Positions 9,160 through 17,112 of a DNA stretch of 44,580 nucleotides are shown piece after piece. This DNA comes from an uncultured Pelagibacteraceae bacterium (GTDB lineage: Bacteria; Pseudomonadota; Alphaproteobacteria; Pelagibacterales; Pelagibacteraceae). A program made the position numbers and the translations under genes. The stretch is taken from positions 1-44,580 of the forward strand of contig CACIHL010000002.1 in assembly GCA_902586395.1 (NCBI GenBank), written 5' to 3'. Below the pieces are notes generated by a model. The model searched no databases. It was not told where the DNA came from and saw only the letters and a list, made by a program, of their open reading frames with translations. Position 1 is the stretch's first letter, and each line of letters begins with the position of its first letter.

Positions 9160-9699
9160 AAGGCTCTCAATTTTAGAAGTAATTTTTTTAGACATAGGCT
9201 TTGTAAAAGAGTTATATGTTTCTTCAATCTTGCCTTCTTTATTAATCAAAATTTTGTGAAAGTTCCACTTAGGTATAGCAGATTTACCGTAATTTTTTTC
9301 TGCCCATTTAAATAATTCGTGAGAATTTTCACCTTTAACTTCAGTAATAGTTGTCATTGGAAAATTTATATTAAAATTAACTTCACAAAATTCCTTTACA
9401 TCAGAATCTTCTTTTTTTTCTTGATTAAATGAATTTGATGGCACACCTAAGACAATTAAACCATCGGATTTATATTTTTCCCACAATGACTGTAAATCAT
9501 TGTATTGATTTGTAAATCCGCAGTAACTAGCAGTGTTTACTACTAACACTACTTTATTTTTATAATCTTTAAGATCGATTTGTTCACCTGAGATACTATT
9601 TATTTTAAAGTCAAAAAATATTCTTTCATAGTTGGCTAAAACTTTATCTTTTGAAAAAAAAATCATAATTAAAATTATAAGTAATGTTACTTTCTTCAC
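9154..9699 (-). CDS. Glutathione peroxidase-type thiol peroxidase, probably exported
   Basis: Length is 181 residues. VNTASYCGFTNQYNDLQSLW contains the peroxidatic cysteine (C60, not selenocysteine), and WNFHKILI holds the conserved tryptophan. The usual glutamine-containing CNQF block reads VPSNSFNQE. A hydrophobic N terminus (residues 3-15, then KDKVLAN) suggests a signal peptide, so the enzyme may reduce lipid or other hydroperoxides outside the cytoplasm. Reductant in such cysteine forms is often thioredoxin. It follows nhaA by 4 bases in the same operon. Confidence 0.87.
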   Translation of the reverse strand: MKKVTLLIILIMIFFSKDKVLANYERIFFDFKINSISGEQIDLKDYKNKVVLVVNTASYCGFTNQYNDLQSLWEKYKSDGLIVLGVPSNSFNQEKKEDSDVKEFCEVNFNINFPMTTITEVKGENSHELFKWAEKNYGKSAIPKWNFHKILINKEGKIEETYNSFTKPMSKKITSKIESLL

Positions 9700-9703
9700 A
9701 ACG

Positions 9704-10879
9704 TTACCTTTTGTCAGGTGTAAGTAATATTAAAAAATATCCTGCTAATGTTGAAAGTAAAGATCCTGTTAAAACTCCAATCTTAACACCATCCATATAT
9801 TGAGCATTCTCAACGAATGCTAAATTTCCAACAAATAAACTCATGGTAAATCCAATTCCAGTCAGTATGCCTACACCATAAAAATTATACCAGCTCGAAT
9901 TTCCTGGCATTTGAGCAATTTTTAATTTTATTGATACATAAGAAAAAACAAACACACCTAGTTGTTTACCAACAAATAACCCCAATACTATACCTAACGG
10001 TACTTTGTCTAATAAAGACGAAAGAGATAATCCTTCTAATGAAACTCCAGCATTAGCAAAAGCAAACAAAGGCATTATTCCAAATGCAACATAAGGACTA
10101 ATTGCATGTTCAATCTTTATTAATAATGAAAAGTCTTTTTCTTTTTTTCTGTGTGGAATAGTCATAGCAAGTAAAACACCAGCAATAGTAGCGTGTATTC
10201 CTGAATTGTGGGTGAAATCCCATAATAGAAGTCCAATTAATAAATATGGAAAAAATACTTTTATATTAAATTTATTTATTACTAAAAGAATTATAAATGC
10301 TACTAGCATTAAAGATAAATACATTACATTTAAGTCACCAGAATAAAATAAGGCTATAATTAATATTGCCCCTAAATCATCTATAATTGCTAATGCTGTT
10401 AAAAAAACTTTTAGTGACAAAGGAACTCTTTTACCTAAAAGAGATAAAACACCTAATGAAAAGGCAATATCTGTTGCCGAAGGTATAGCCCAACCATTTA
10501 TAGTTTCAGGATCTCCAAAATTTATTACTACATAGAATAATGCAGGAACAACCATTCCACCCACAGCAGCTATAATCGGTAGCAATGCTTGTTTGATATT
10601 TGAAAGTTCTCCCTGTAAAAATTCTCTTTTAATTTCTAGTGTTACGAAAAAAAAGAAGATCGCCATTAATGCATCATTAATCCAATGCAAGACAGACAAT
10701 TTAAGTCCGAAGTTGTTTATTCCAATGAACAAATATTTGTTTAATGTTTCAAAATAGAGACTAGATAAATCGGAGTTGCTTATTATTAAAGCTAAGATTG
10801 CACTTATAAGTAAGACCAAACCACTTGCGGCTTCTAATTTAAAAAACCATTTAAATGGTGAGGAAATATATCTAAGCAT
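9704..10879 (-). CDS. nhaA: Na+/H+ antiporter NhaA
   Basis: The 391-residue membrane protein has NhaA hallmarks: SATDIAFSLGVLSLLG, then TALAIIDDLGAILIIALFY with the paired aspartates of the ion site (D163/D164 equivalents), and the C-terminal GIGFTMSLFVGNLAF. It exports sodium in exchange for protons across the inner membrane, suited to seawater. Upstream, the zinc-ribbon gene ends 3 bases before it, and gpx follows 4 bases after, so the three form one minus-strand unit. Confidence 0.95.
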   Translation of the reverse strand: MLRYISSPFKWFFKLEAASGLVLLISAILALIISNSDLSSLYFETLNKYLFIGINNFGLKLSVLHWINDALMAIFFFFVTLEIKREFLQGELSNIKQALLPIIAAVGGMVVPALFYVVINFGDPETINGWAIPSATDIAFSLGVLSLLGKRVPLSLKVFLTALAIIDDLGAILIIALFYSGDLNVMYLSLMLVAFIILLVINKFNIKVFFPYLLIGLLLWDFTHNSGIHATIAGVLLAMTIPHRKKEKDFSLLIKIEHAISPYVAFGIMPLFAFANAGVSLEGLSLSSLLDKVPLGIVLGLFVGKQLGVFVFSYVSIKLKIAQMPGNSSWYNFYGVGILTGIGFTMSLFVGNLAFVENAQYMDGVKIGVLTGSLLSTLAGYFLILLTPDKR

Positions 10880-10882
10880 GAA

Positions 10883-11341
10883 TTATTTTATCAAATTTTG
10901 AAAAAAAAGAGAAATATCAATTAGAGACTGGTACAAATTGTCTAAATATTTTTCTGCAAAGGGAACATATTCAGAAATTTGTACTATAAAAGTATCTACT
11001 ATCAAAATGAAAGCAACAAAAGAAATAATAAACACTAAAAGAATCTTAAAAAAATTAACTTTTTTAGTTTTTTGTTTTTTACTGGTTTGAGGTTTTTCTA
11101 ATTCAACTGTTTTATCTTCCTCAAATACATCATCATCATATTTATCTTCTATAATACCAAATGACTCTTGAGCTATCTCTTCGTCAGGTATTTCAACATT
11201 AGTTTCATTAATCGTGTTTATATTTTTTGAGTAAAACCACTCTCGGTCACATTCACCACATTGTAGCAGTCTACCTTTAGCTGGGATAAGTTCGTCTTTA
11301 ACACTGAATTTTTTTTTACCACAGGGACAATCAATAATCAT
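10883..11341 (-). CDS. Zinc-ribbon (MJ0042-type) single-pass membrane protein
   Basis: The N terminus MIIDCPCGKKKFSVKDELIP with CGEC and W (residues 28-34) is an MJ0042-like zinc ribbon; cysteines lie at 5, 7, 28 and 31. An acidic linker (about 45-90) leads to one membrane helix (FFKILLVFIISFVAFILIVDT, about 100-120) and a short extracytoplasmic tail. This is the architecture of alphaproteobacterial zinc-ribbon DUF3426-like proteins of unknown role. The first knuckle is CxC where the family usually has CxxC. It is first in the operon with nhaA and gpx. Confidence 0.75.
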   Translation of the reverse strand: MIIDCPCGKKKFSVKDELIPAKGRLLQCGECDREWFYSKNINTINETNVEIPDEEIAQESFGIIEDKYDDDVFEEDKTVELEKPQTSKKQKTKKVNFFKILLVFIISFVAFILIVDTFIVQISEYVPFAEKYLDNLYQSLIDISLFFQNLIK

Positions 11342-11398
11342 AGGTCTTATATACCAGATTTTTATTAAATTTCTTTTAAATTTGCGCTCCTTTATCCT

Positions 11399-11426
11399 TT
11401 GAAAAAGCTAATATCTACTGTAATAG
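11399..11426 (+). promoter_or_regulatory. Putative sigma-70-type promoter of tRNA-Pro
   Basis: TTGAAA (11399-11404) and TAATAG (11421-11426) are separated by 16 bp and lie 11 bp before the tRNA 5' end. This is the expected geometry for a short-leader tRNA promoter. It would also serve the NDUFS4-like gene that follows the tRNA. Confidence 0.5.
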
Positions 11427-11436
11427 TATTCAAATT

Positions 11437-11513
<77 letters not shown>

Positions 11514-11517
11514 TGTT

Positions 11518-11802
11518 ATGAAAAAAAAAGCTAAAATTTACAAACCAACAAAAAGCTCTATGCAATCTGGTTTAATGAAAACTAAAGAATGGATATTGGA
11601 ATATATTGTACACAACGAACAAATAAATCCATTGATGGGATGGCAAAGCTCTTCAAACACATTATCAGAGGTAAAAATGACCTTTAATTCTAAAGAAGAT
11701 GCAATTGATTATGCAAAGAAAAATAAGATAAATTATATAGTAGTTGAGCCAAATAAAAGATCAATTGTTAAAAAATCTTACGCAGATAATTTTTTAAAAT
11801 AA
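11518..11802 (+). CDS. NDUFS4-like accessory subunit of respiratory complex I
   Basis: The 94-residue protein AKIYKPTKSSMQSGLMKTKE with WILEYI, MGWQSS and YAKKNKINYIVVEP matches the alphaproteobacterial ETC_C1_NDUFA4/NDUFS4 family, an accessory subunit of NADH:quinone oxidoreductase shared with mitochondria. The track start at 11470 lies inside tRNA-Pro, so I place the start at ATG 11518. No Shine-Dalgarno sequence is possible in the 4-base gap after the tRNA. Gene order tRNA-Pro then this gene recurs in alphaproteobacteria. The complex I operon itself is not in the window. Confidence 0.85.
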   Translation: MKKKAKIYKPTKSSMQSGLMKTKEWILEYIVHNEQINPLMGWQSSSNTLSEVKMTFNSKEDAIDYAKKNKINYIVVEPNKRSIVKKSYADNFLK

Positions 11803-12795
11803 ATGTTTAAATTCTTTACAAATAAAAAATGGTCATCTTGGAGTATCTTTGGATCTTTGTTAATTCTTGTTTCAACATGGTACCAAGTACAACTTGATGT
11901 AATGATTAATGAATGGTTTGGTGAATTTTACGACACTTTACAAAAAGCATTAACAACACCCAATTCGGTGACAGAAAAAGAATTCATATCGTATCTCCTA
12001 ACATTTGCTAAAATTGCGGGCGTATGGATGGTAATTTCTGTTGCAACTGATTACTTTACAAGTCATTGGACTTTTAGATGGAGAACAGCTATGGCTGATT
12101 ATTATCATGAGAACTGGTCAAAGGCTAGATTGACAGAGGGTGCGTCTCAAAGAGTTCAAGAAGACACTCTTAAATTTGCAAGAATAATGGAAGGACTTGG
12201 TGTTGAATTATTAAGAAGTTTGATGACCTTAATTGCTTTCTTGCCAATTTTATGGGGACTTTCGAAACAAATAACAATGCTTCCATTTTTTGGGGAAGTG
12301 GATCACGCATTAGTTTGGGTAGCAATAATTTCTGCTTTGGGAGGAACAATATTATTAGCTGCTGTAGGATTTAAATTACCTGGAATAGAGTATGATATAC
12401 AAAAAGAAGAAGCTGCTTATAGAAAAGAGTTGGTATTAGGCGAAGATAATGTAAAAAGAGCAGGAATAAGTAACGTAGACTCATTATATGGAAATGTTAG
12501 AAAAATACATTTTAAAATGTATTTTCATTATCTCTATTTTAATGCAGTTAAATGGAGCTATCTTCAAGGCATGGTAATTGTTCCATATTTAGCTTTAGCT
12601 CCGACAATTGTTACTGGTGCAATTACTCTTGGATTTGTGCAACAAATTGCAAGAGCATTTAATAAAGTAGAAAACTCGTTACAATATTTAGTAAGAAGCT
12701 GGCCAATTATAGTTGAATTAATATCAGTACAAAGAAGATTATCTGAATTTGAAAGTAAATTAGAAAGAGCTACATTTGAACAAGAAAAAGTTTGA
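11803..12795 (+). CDS. sbmA: SbmA/BacA-family peptide transporter
   Basis: The 330-residue membrane protein contains TFRWRTAMADYYHENW and EGASQRVQEDTLKFARIMEG, near-diagnostic for SbmA/BacA, plus about seven to eight hydrophobic segments. Unlike ABC exporters of similar membrane fold, no ATPase domain is fused; SbmA is driven by proton flow and imports peptides such as microcins and proline-rich or NCR-type antimicrobial peptides. It begins directly after the NDUFS4-like stop and overlaps glpX by one base (TGATG). Confidence 0.9.
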   Translation: MFKFFTNKKWSSWSIFGSLLILVSTWYQVQLDVMINEWFGEFYDTLQKALTTPNSVTEKEFISYLLTFAKIAGVWMVISVATDYFTSHWTFRWRTAMADYYHENWSKARLTEGASQRVQEDTLKFARIMEGLGVELLRSLMTLIAFLPILWGLSKQITMLPFFGEVDHALVWVAIISALGGTILLAAVGFKLPGIEYDIQKEEAAYRKELVLGEDNVKRAGISNVDSLYGNVRKIHFKMYFHYLYFNAVKWSYLQGMVIVPYLALAPTIVTGAITLGFVQQIARAFNKVENSLQYLVRSWPIIVELISVQRRLSEFESKLERATFEQEKV

Positions 12796-13745
12796 TGGAT
12801 ATTGATAAAGTTTTTCAGAATCAATTAATAAAAATTACTCAAGAAGCTGCTATTTCAGTTTATCCTCACTTAGGAAAAAATAATAAAATTATTGCAGATG
12901 AAGCAGCAACCAATTCAATGAGAAATAACTTGAATAAAATGAATATCAAAGGGAACATCGTAATAGGTGAGGGCGAAATGGACGAAGCTCCAATGCTATA
13001 TATAGGTGAAAAGTTAGGTACAAAAAAAGGACCTGAATTTGATATCGCGGTCGATCCACTGGAAGGTACTAATTTTGCTGCAAAAAATTTACCTGGAGCT
13101 ATCTCTGTTATTGCAATTTCAAATAAGAATGATTTGCTCAATGCCCCAGAGTCATATATGGAAAAAATTTCTTATCCTAGTGGAATAGATCAAAATGCAA
13201 TCGATTTAGATTTTTCATTAAAAAAAAACTTATCAAATTTAGCTGACTCTAAAAATAAAAAATTTGAAAGTTTAAGAATTTGTATTCTAGATAGACCAAG
13301 ACATAAAAAAATTATAAATGAAGCAAAATCTTTAAATATAGATGTAAAACTAATTACAGATGGTGATGTTTCGGGCGCATTATTAGTGACAGATGAGAAA
13401 TATAAAATTGATTTGTTTCTAGGCACAGGTGGAGGACCCGAAGGCGTTTTAGCTGCATCTGCTTTAGATACTTATGGTTGTGGTTTTCAAGGTAGATTTA
13501 TATTTGATACAGATGAATTAAAAAAAAGAGCAAAGAAAATGGGGATTAATGATTTTGATAAGAAATATAAACTTGATGAAATTGTTAAAGGAGACAGTTT
13601 ATTTTGCGCTACAGGAATTACAAAAGGCGATTTAGTGAGTGGTATAAAATTAAGAGATAACAAGATGATTGTAAACACATTGATAACTCACAAAAGTCAA
13701 AATGTAAAAAAAACTATAATTGGAGAAGTAGATATAAAAAAATGA
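12795..13745 (+). CDS. glpX: Fructose-1,6-bisphosphatase class II (GlpX)
   Basis: The protein shows VIGEGEMDEAPMLYIGEKLG, DIAVDPLEGTNF and LGTGGGPEGVLAA, the metal and substrate motifs of class II FBPase. The track begins at a TTG (12792); the ATG at 12795 overlapping the sbmA stop is more natural, giving 316 residues. The enzyme dephosphorylates fructose-1,6-bisphosphate in gluconeogenesis. glpX followed by recJ is a standard alphaproteobacterial pair, usually preceded by hom; here hom is elsewhere (27.1 kb). Confidence 0.93.
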   Translation: MDIDKVFQNQLIKITQEAAISVYPHLGKNNKIIADEAATNSMRNNLNKMNIKGNIVIGEGEMDEAPMLYIGEKLGTKKGPEFDIAVDPLEGTNFAAKNLPGAISVIAISNKNDLLNAPESYMEKISYPSGIDQNAIDLDFSLKKNLSNLADSKNKKFESLRICILDRPRHKKIINEAKSLNIDVKLITDGDVSGALLVTDEKYKIDLFLGTGGGPEGVLAASALDTYGCGFQGRFIFDTDELKKRAKKMGINDFDKKYKLDEIVKGDSLFCATGITKGDLVSGIKLRDNKMIVNTLITHKSQNVKKTIIGEVDIKK

Positions 13746-15427
13746 TATCTATTTCCGGTAAAGAGTGGAAAGAATACAAAATACCTAAACGTTTAATAGA
13801 CAAATATTCAAGCGATTTTGATATTTCAGAGACTCTATCTAAATTTTATTTAATACGTAATTTTAATAAAGAAGATATTTTGGTTAAAGAAATTACTGAT
13901 AATAATTTAAATATCTTTTCAAAGAACAAAGACTTTTTGTCAGCTTCTGAAATGATAGTCGATATTATTAATAATAAACAAAAAACTTTAATATTTGGTG
14001 ATTATGATGTGGATGGAATTTCTTCTATAACAATATTATCAAGCTTCTTCAAATTCTTAGATCATCCATTCAAATATGTAATTCCAGATAGATTTATTGA
14101 CGGTTATGGTCCAAATATTAGATTAATAGAGCAAAATTTAGATAAAGAAATAGATAATATAATTTTTTTAGATTGTGGATCAAATTCTCATGATGTTATT
14201 AATCACTTAAAGAAAAAAGAAATTAAAACTATCATAGTTGACCATCATATCATAAATAATTTAGATATACCAAAATCAGATATAATTATAAATCCTGTAA
14301 AAAAAAATAAAAAATTTGTTCAAAATAACGTTTGTACAGCCACTTTAACTTTTTTTTTGGTAGATCTAATAAATAAAAGATTATTTTCAAAATTTAAATT
14401 AAATGATTATTTTATTTATTGTTTAATATCTACCATTTGTGATGTAATGCCATTAAGAGGTTTTAATAGAAAATTATTAACAATTGGTTTTAAGAATTTA
14501 ATTATCAAAAATAAAGGGTTAAAGAGATTAATCAACCATAATTTAAAAAAAAAGATAACCTATCAAGATATTGGATTTAACATAGGACCATTAATAAATT
14601 CCTCTGGAAGAGTTGCTAAAGCTAATGATGTAGTCGAATTATTTCTTACACAAAATGATGAAAAAATTGATAAAATATTAAATAAGATGAATATACATAA
14701 TATGAAAAGAAAAAAAATTGAACAAGAGAACTTGGGCTTAATAGATCTTAAAAAATATAATAGTAAAAATGTGATATTTATTTACAATAAAAAATTTCAT
14801 GAAGGTATAATAGGTATAATTGCAGCAAAATTATCACGGATATTCAATAAACCATGTTTTGTAATAACCGAGTCCCATGACATATTAAAATGCTCAATAA
14901 GATCTGGTAATAATCTAAAAATAAACAAGACTATTAATAAGCTAATTGATAATAAATTAATAATTTCTGGCGGTGGTCACGATGAAGCTGGAGGTTTTAT
15001 TGCTCAAAAAGCATACCTTTCCGATATAGAAGATTTTTTAAACACTGAATATAAAGATCTTGAGACAAAAAACTACTCTTATTTTGATGCTTTTACAATT
15101 CTTCCAAAAAGAAATAGTTCTATAATAAATGATTTAAAGTCTCTAGAACCATTTGGAAAGGATAATCCCGAACCTATTTTTTGTTTTAAGAATATAAAAT
15201 CAATTAAATCTAAGATTATTAATAAACGACATGTTCAAAATATTTTAAAAAATAAAAGTGGAAGATCAATTAAAAGTATTAGTTTTGACTGCGTCAATTC
15301 TGAACTAGGTAAATATCTATTAAACTTTAAAAAAGAATTTGATTTAATTGGAAGTGTTGTTGAAAACAATTGGAATAACAAAAAAGATTTAGAATTAAGA
15401 GTAATTGATATAATTCAAAAGACATAA
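13742..15427 (+). CDS. recJ: Single-stranded-DNA-specific exonuclease RecJ
   Basis: DHH-family motifs are in order: GDYDVDGISS (about residue 87), LDCGSN, VDHHI (about 166), SSGR in the DHH domain and SGGGHDEAGG (about 408-417) in the DHHA1 domain. A C-terminal OB-fold region follows (SLEPFGKDNPEPIF onward). Length 561 is normal. RecJ is a 5'-3' ssDNA exonuclease for recombination and base-excision repair. It overlaps glpX by 4 bases; tRNA-Glu lies 44 bp downstream after a long T tract. Confidence 0.95.
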   Translation: MISISGKEWKEYKIPKRLIDKYSSDFDISETLSKFYLIRNFNKEDILVKEITDNNLNIFSKNKDFLSASEMIVDIINNKQKTLIFGDYDVDGISSITILSSFFKFLDHPFKYVIPDRFIDGYGPNIRLIEQNLDKEIDNIIFLDCGSNSHDVINHLKKKEIKTIIVDHHIINNLDIPKSDIIINPVKKNKKFVQNNVCTATLTFFLVDLINKRLFSKFKLNDYFIYCLISTICDVMPLRGFNRKLLTIGFKNLIIKNKGLKRLINHNLKKKITYQDIGFNIGPLINSSGRVAKANDVVELFLTQNDEKIDKILNKMNIHNMKRKKIEQENLGLIDLKKYNSKNVIFIYNKKFHEGIIGIIAAKLSRIFNKPCFVITESHDILKCSIRSGNNLKINKTINKLIDNKLIISGGGHDEAGGFIAQKAYLSDIEDFLNTEYKDLETKNYSYFDAFTILPKRNSSIINDLKSLEPFGKDNPEPIFCFKNIKSIKSKIINKRHVQNILKNKSGRSIKSISFDCVNSELGKYLLNFKKEFDLIGSVVENNWNNKKDLELRVIDIIQKT

Positions 15428-15471
15428 AAACTTGATTAATTTTTTTTTTTACTCTAAAAGAGGTGAAATTT

Positions 15472-15546
15472 GGTCCCTTCGTCTATCGGTTAGGACACAT
15501 GGTTTTCATCCATGAAAGAGGGGTTCGATTCCCCTAGGGACCGCCA
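15472..15546 (+). tRNA. tRNA-Glu (anticodon TTC), CCA encoded; attachment site
   Basis: GGTCCCT and AGGGACC form the acceptor stem, the anticodon loop TTTTCAT gives TTC, and the T arm is AGGGGTTCGATTCCCCT. Length is 75 nt including CCA. The 37 bases from 15511 to 15547, covering the 3' anticodon stem to just past CCA, are repeated at 17075-17111 with three mismatches. This is the pattern left when an integrative element recombines into the 3' half of a tRNA gene. Confidence 0.96.
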
Positions 15547-15601
15547 CTAGTTGTTAGATACAGCAACACTTATTTAAATAAATCAGCCCAAAAATTCTTT
15601 A

Positions 15602-15622
15602 TGGGCACACTCTGGGCACACT
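15602..15622 (+). repeat. Paired TGGGCACAC boxes, left copy
   Basis: Two TGGGCACAC boxes (15602-15610 and 15613-15621) are spaced 11 bp start to start. The same pair occurs at 16995-17014 with one base different in the spacer. Repeats of this sort close to tRNA attachment sites are typical of tyrosine-recombinase binding sites. Here they also overlap the likely -35 region of the protease gene. Confidence 0.8.
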
Positions 15623-15630
15623 GATATAAT
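15602..15630 (+). promoter_or_regulatory. Putative promoter of the protease gene, embedded in the repeat
   Basis: A perfect TATAAT (15625-15630) lies 17 bp downstream of TGGGCA (15602-15607; four of six bases of the -35 consensus). Transcription would start around 15637, the A of the ATG, and there is no Shine-Dalgarno sequence, so the message may be leaderless. The overlap with the TGGGCACAC pair means a protein bound to the repeats would compete with RNA polymerase. Confidence 0.5.
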
Positions 15631-15636
15631 AAAATT

Positions 15637-16983
15637 ATGAAAAAAATATTATTGTCATTGTTTTTTATCTTATCAATGTGCGGAAGTGTTTTTGCAAACT
15701 CTGCCATATATAACGCTATTAATAATGGAGTAATTTACGAGGGTATGAATTATCGGGATTTTGAAATAGTTGTAAGTGGTAAAATTGGAATGGGTGCCAA
15801 AGATGTGAGTGGTTATTATGATCTGTTTGTTACATCTCCTGATGGTGAAAAATTTGGAGATTATAAAGTTGTTTCATTTTACAATGGAATAGCTTTAGTC
15901 ACATTGCATGCCCCAAATGCCAAATGGGTTGCCTGGGGTTTTGGGTCTAAAACAGCTTACGTAACAAAAATTGTAGCTTATAAAAATGGAAATAAACCTG
16001 ATGTTGGAAAAAATTGGATAGAGACAAAAAAACATCTTAAAGAAAAACTTGGAAATATTACTTGGTTAAGACCTAATAAATGGAACACTAACCGGGGAAA
16101 ACTTTTAGTTCTTGATAATGCAGAAAAAGACAGAGAAAAACTATTAATTGCTGAAGAAAAAAAAAGAAAAGAGGAAGAGGAAAGAAAACGTATTGCTGAA
16201 AAAGAGAGAAAAGAAAAAGAAGCTGCAGAGGCAAAAAAACCAAAACCTAAAGTTTCTTCAGAAATAGATAGCTCACTAATTACGATAGGTAGTGGAAGTG
16301 GGTTTTATATAAATAATCAAGGTTATGCTTTAACTAACAATCATGTAATTGAAATCTGTAAACAAACAGTCGCTGTAATTAATGGAGAGGAAACTTTGTT
16401 TAAAGTAATTGCTACAGACATAACAAATGATGTAGCTGTTTTAAAAACAAATTTCAGATCAAGAAGTTTTATAAAAATAAATGATGAAGGAGCCAAACTT
16501 GGAGAAAATGTTATAGCAGTCGGCTATCCACTTGCAGGAAGATTGAGCGATAGTGTTAAAATAACTAGAGGTATAGTTAGTTCGTTAAGCGGTATAAATA
16601 ATAATATTAGTCAGATACAAATTGATGCTGCACTTCAACCAGGTAATAGTGGTGGTCCTGTTTTAAACGAAAATGGTGAAATGATAGGAATTGCTTCAGC
16701 AGGTTTAAATAAATTATTAATGGCAAAAGAAGCTGGTTATGTTCCAGAAAATGTAAATTTTGCTGTAGCCTCACCAACAGTAAGTAACATTTTAAAAAGC
16801 AAAAAAATAAAATTTACAAAGCAAGGTTTTTTCAGTCCGTCTTATTCTAACACTGAACTTGCAGAGTTAGGAAATGATTCAACAATGCAATTATTTTGTA
16901 GAAATACTAAAGTTGCTTATAATAAGTTAAAAAGTAGTAATGAGTATTCCACTGTTCTTTTGGATAAATTAGAAACAGACTAA
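15637..16983 (+). CDS. Secreted trypsin-like (S1C/HtrA-type) serine protease with novel N-terminal region
   Basis: A signal peptide (1-20, ending SVFANS) is followed by about 130 residues I do not recognise (YEGMNYRDFEIVVSGKIG ... WVAWGFG), then a charged coiled coil (about 163-205, EEKKRKEEEERKRIAEKERK), then a chymotrypsin-fold protease domain. The triad is visible: H236 in TNNHVIE, D265 in ITNDVAVLK, S338 in QPGNSGGPV. There is no PDZ domain after the protease, unlike DegP/DegQ. It is the only gene between the tRNA-Glu attachment site and its partial copy, so it looks like mobile cargo. Substrate and role are unknown; a periplasmic or surface location is inferred. Confidence 0.85.
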   Translation: MKKILLSLFFILSMCGSVFANSAIYNAINNGVIYEGMNYRDFEIVVSGKIGMGAKDVSGYYDLFVTSPDGEKFGDYKVVSFYNGIALVTLHAPNAKWVAWGFGSKTAYVTKIVAYKNGNKPDVGKNWIETKKHLKEKLGNITWLRPNKWNTNRGKLLVLDNAEKDREKLLIAEEKKRKEEEERKRIAEKERKEKEAAEAKKPKPKVSSEIDSSLITIGSGSGFYINNQGYALTNNHVIEICKQTVAVINGEETLFKVIATDITNDVAVLKTNFRSRSFIKINDEGAKLGENVIAVGYPLAGRLSDSVKITRGIVSSLSGINNNISQIQIDAALQPGNSGGPVLNENGEMIGIASAGLNKLLMAKEAGYVPENVNFAVASPTVSNILKSKKIKFTKQGFFSPSYSNTELAELGNDSTMQLFCRNTKVAYNKLKSSNEYSTVLLDKLETD

Positions 16984-16994
16984 TAAAAAAATAC

Positions 16995-17015
16995 TGGGCA
17001 CACTATGGGCACACT
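16995..17015 (+). repeat. Paired TGGGCACAC boxes, right copy
   Basis: TGGGCACAC at 16995-17003 and 17006-17014, 12 bp past the protease stop. Over 21 bases it differs from the left copy at one position. The pair is in direct orientation relative to the left copy, so the protease gene is bracketed by direct repeats inside the larger tRNA duplication. Confidence 0.8.
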
Positions 17016-17074
17016 TGATTCTAATTTTTTGATTTTGAAGTTAAAAAAAGCTATAAAATATAATGTTAATGATT

Positions 17075-17111
17075 CATGAAAGGGGCGTTCGATTCCCCTA
17101 GAGACCGCCAC
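17075..17111 (+). repeat. Partial tRNA-Glu copy (att-site remnant)
   Basis: This 37-bp stretch matches 15511-15547 at 34 positions without gaps, including TTCGATTCCCCTAG and ACCGCCAC. It lacks the tRNA 5' half, so it cannot make a tRNA. Two of the three mismatches fall in the T-stem/variable region and one in the acceptor strand, indicating drift since integration or a donor tRNA allele. It is the far attachment site of the 1,564-bp unit starting at tRNA-Glu. Confidence 0.88.
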
Positions 17112-17112
17112 A

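Noticed and set aside
12564-13678. Minus-strand ORFs opposite sbmA and glpX
   Set aside because: They are shadows of strongly supported plus-strand genes and show no family motifs.
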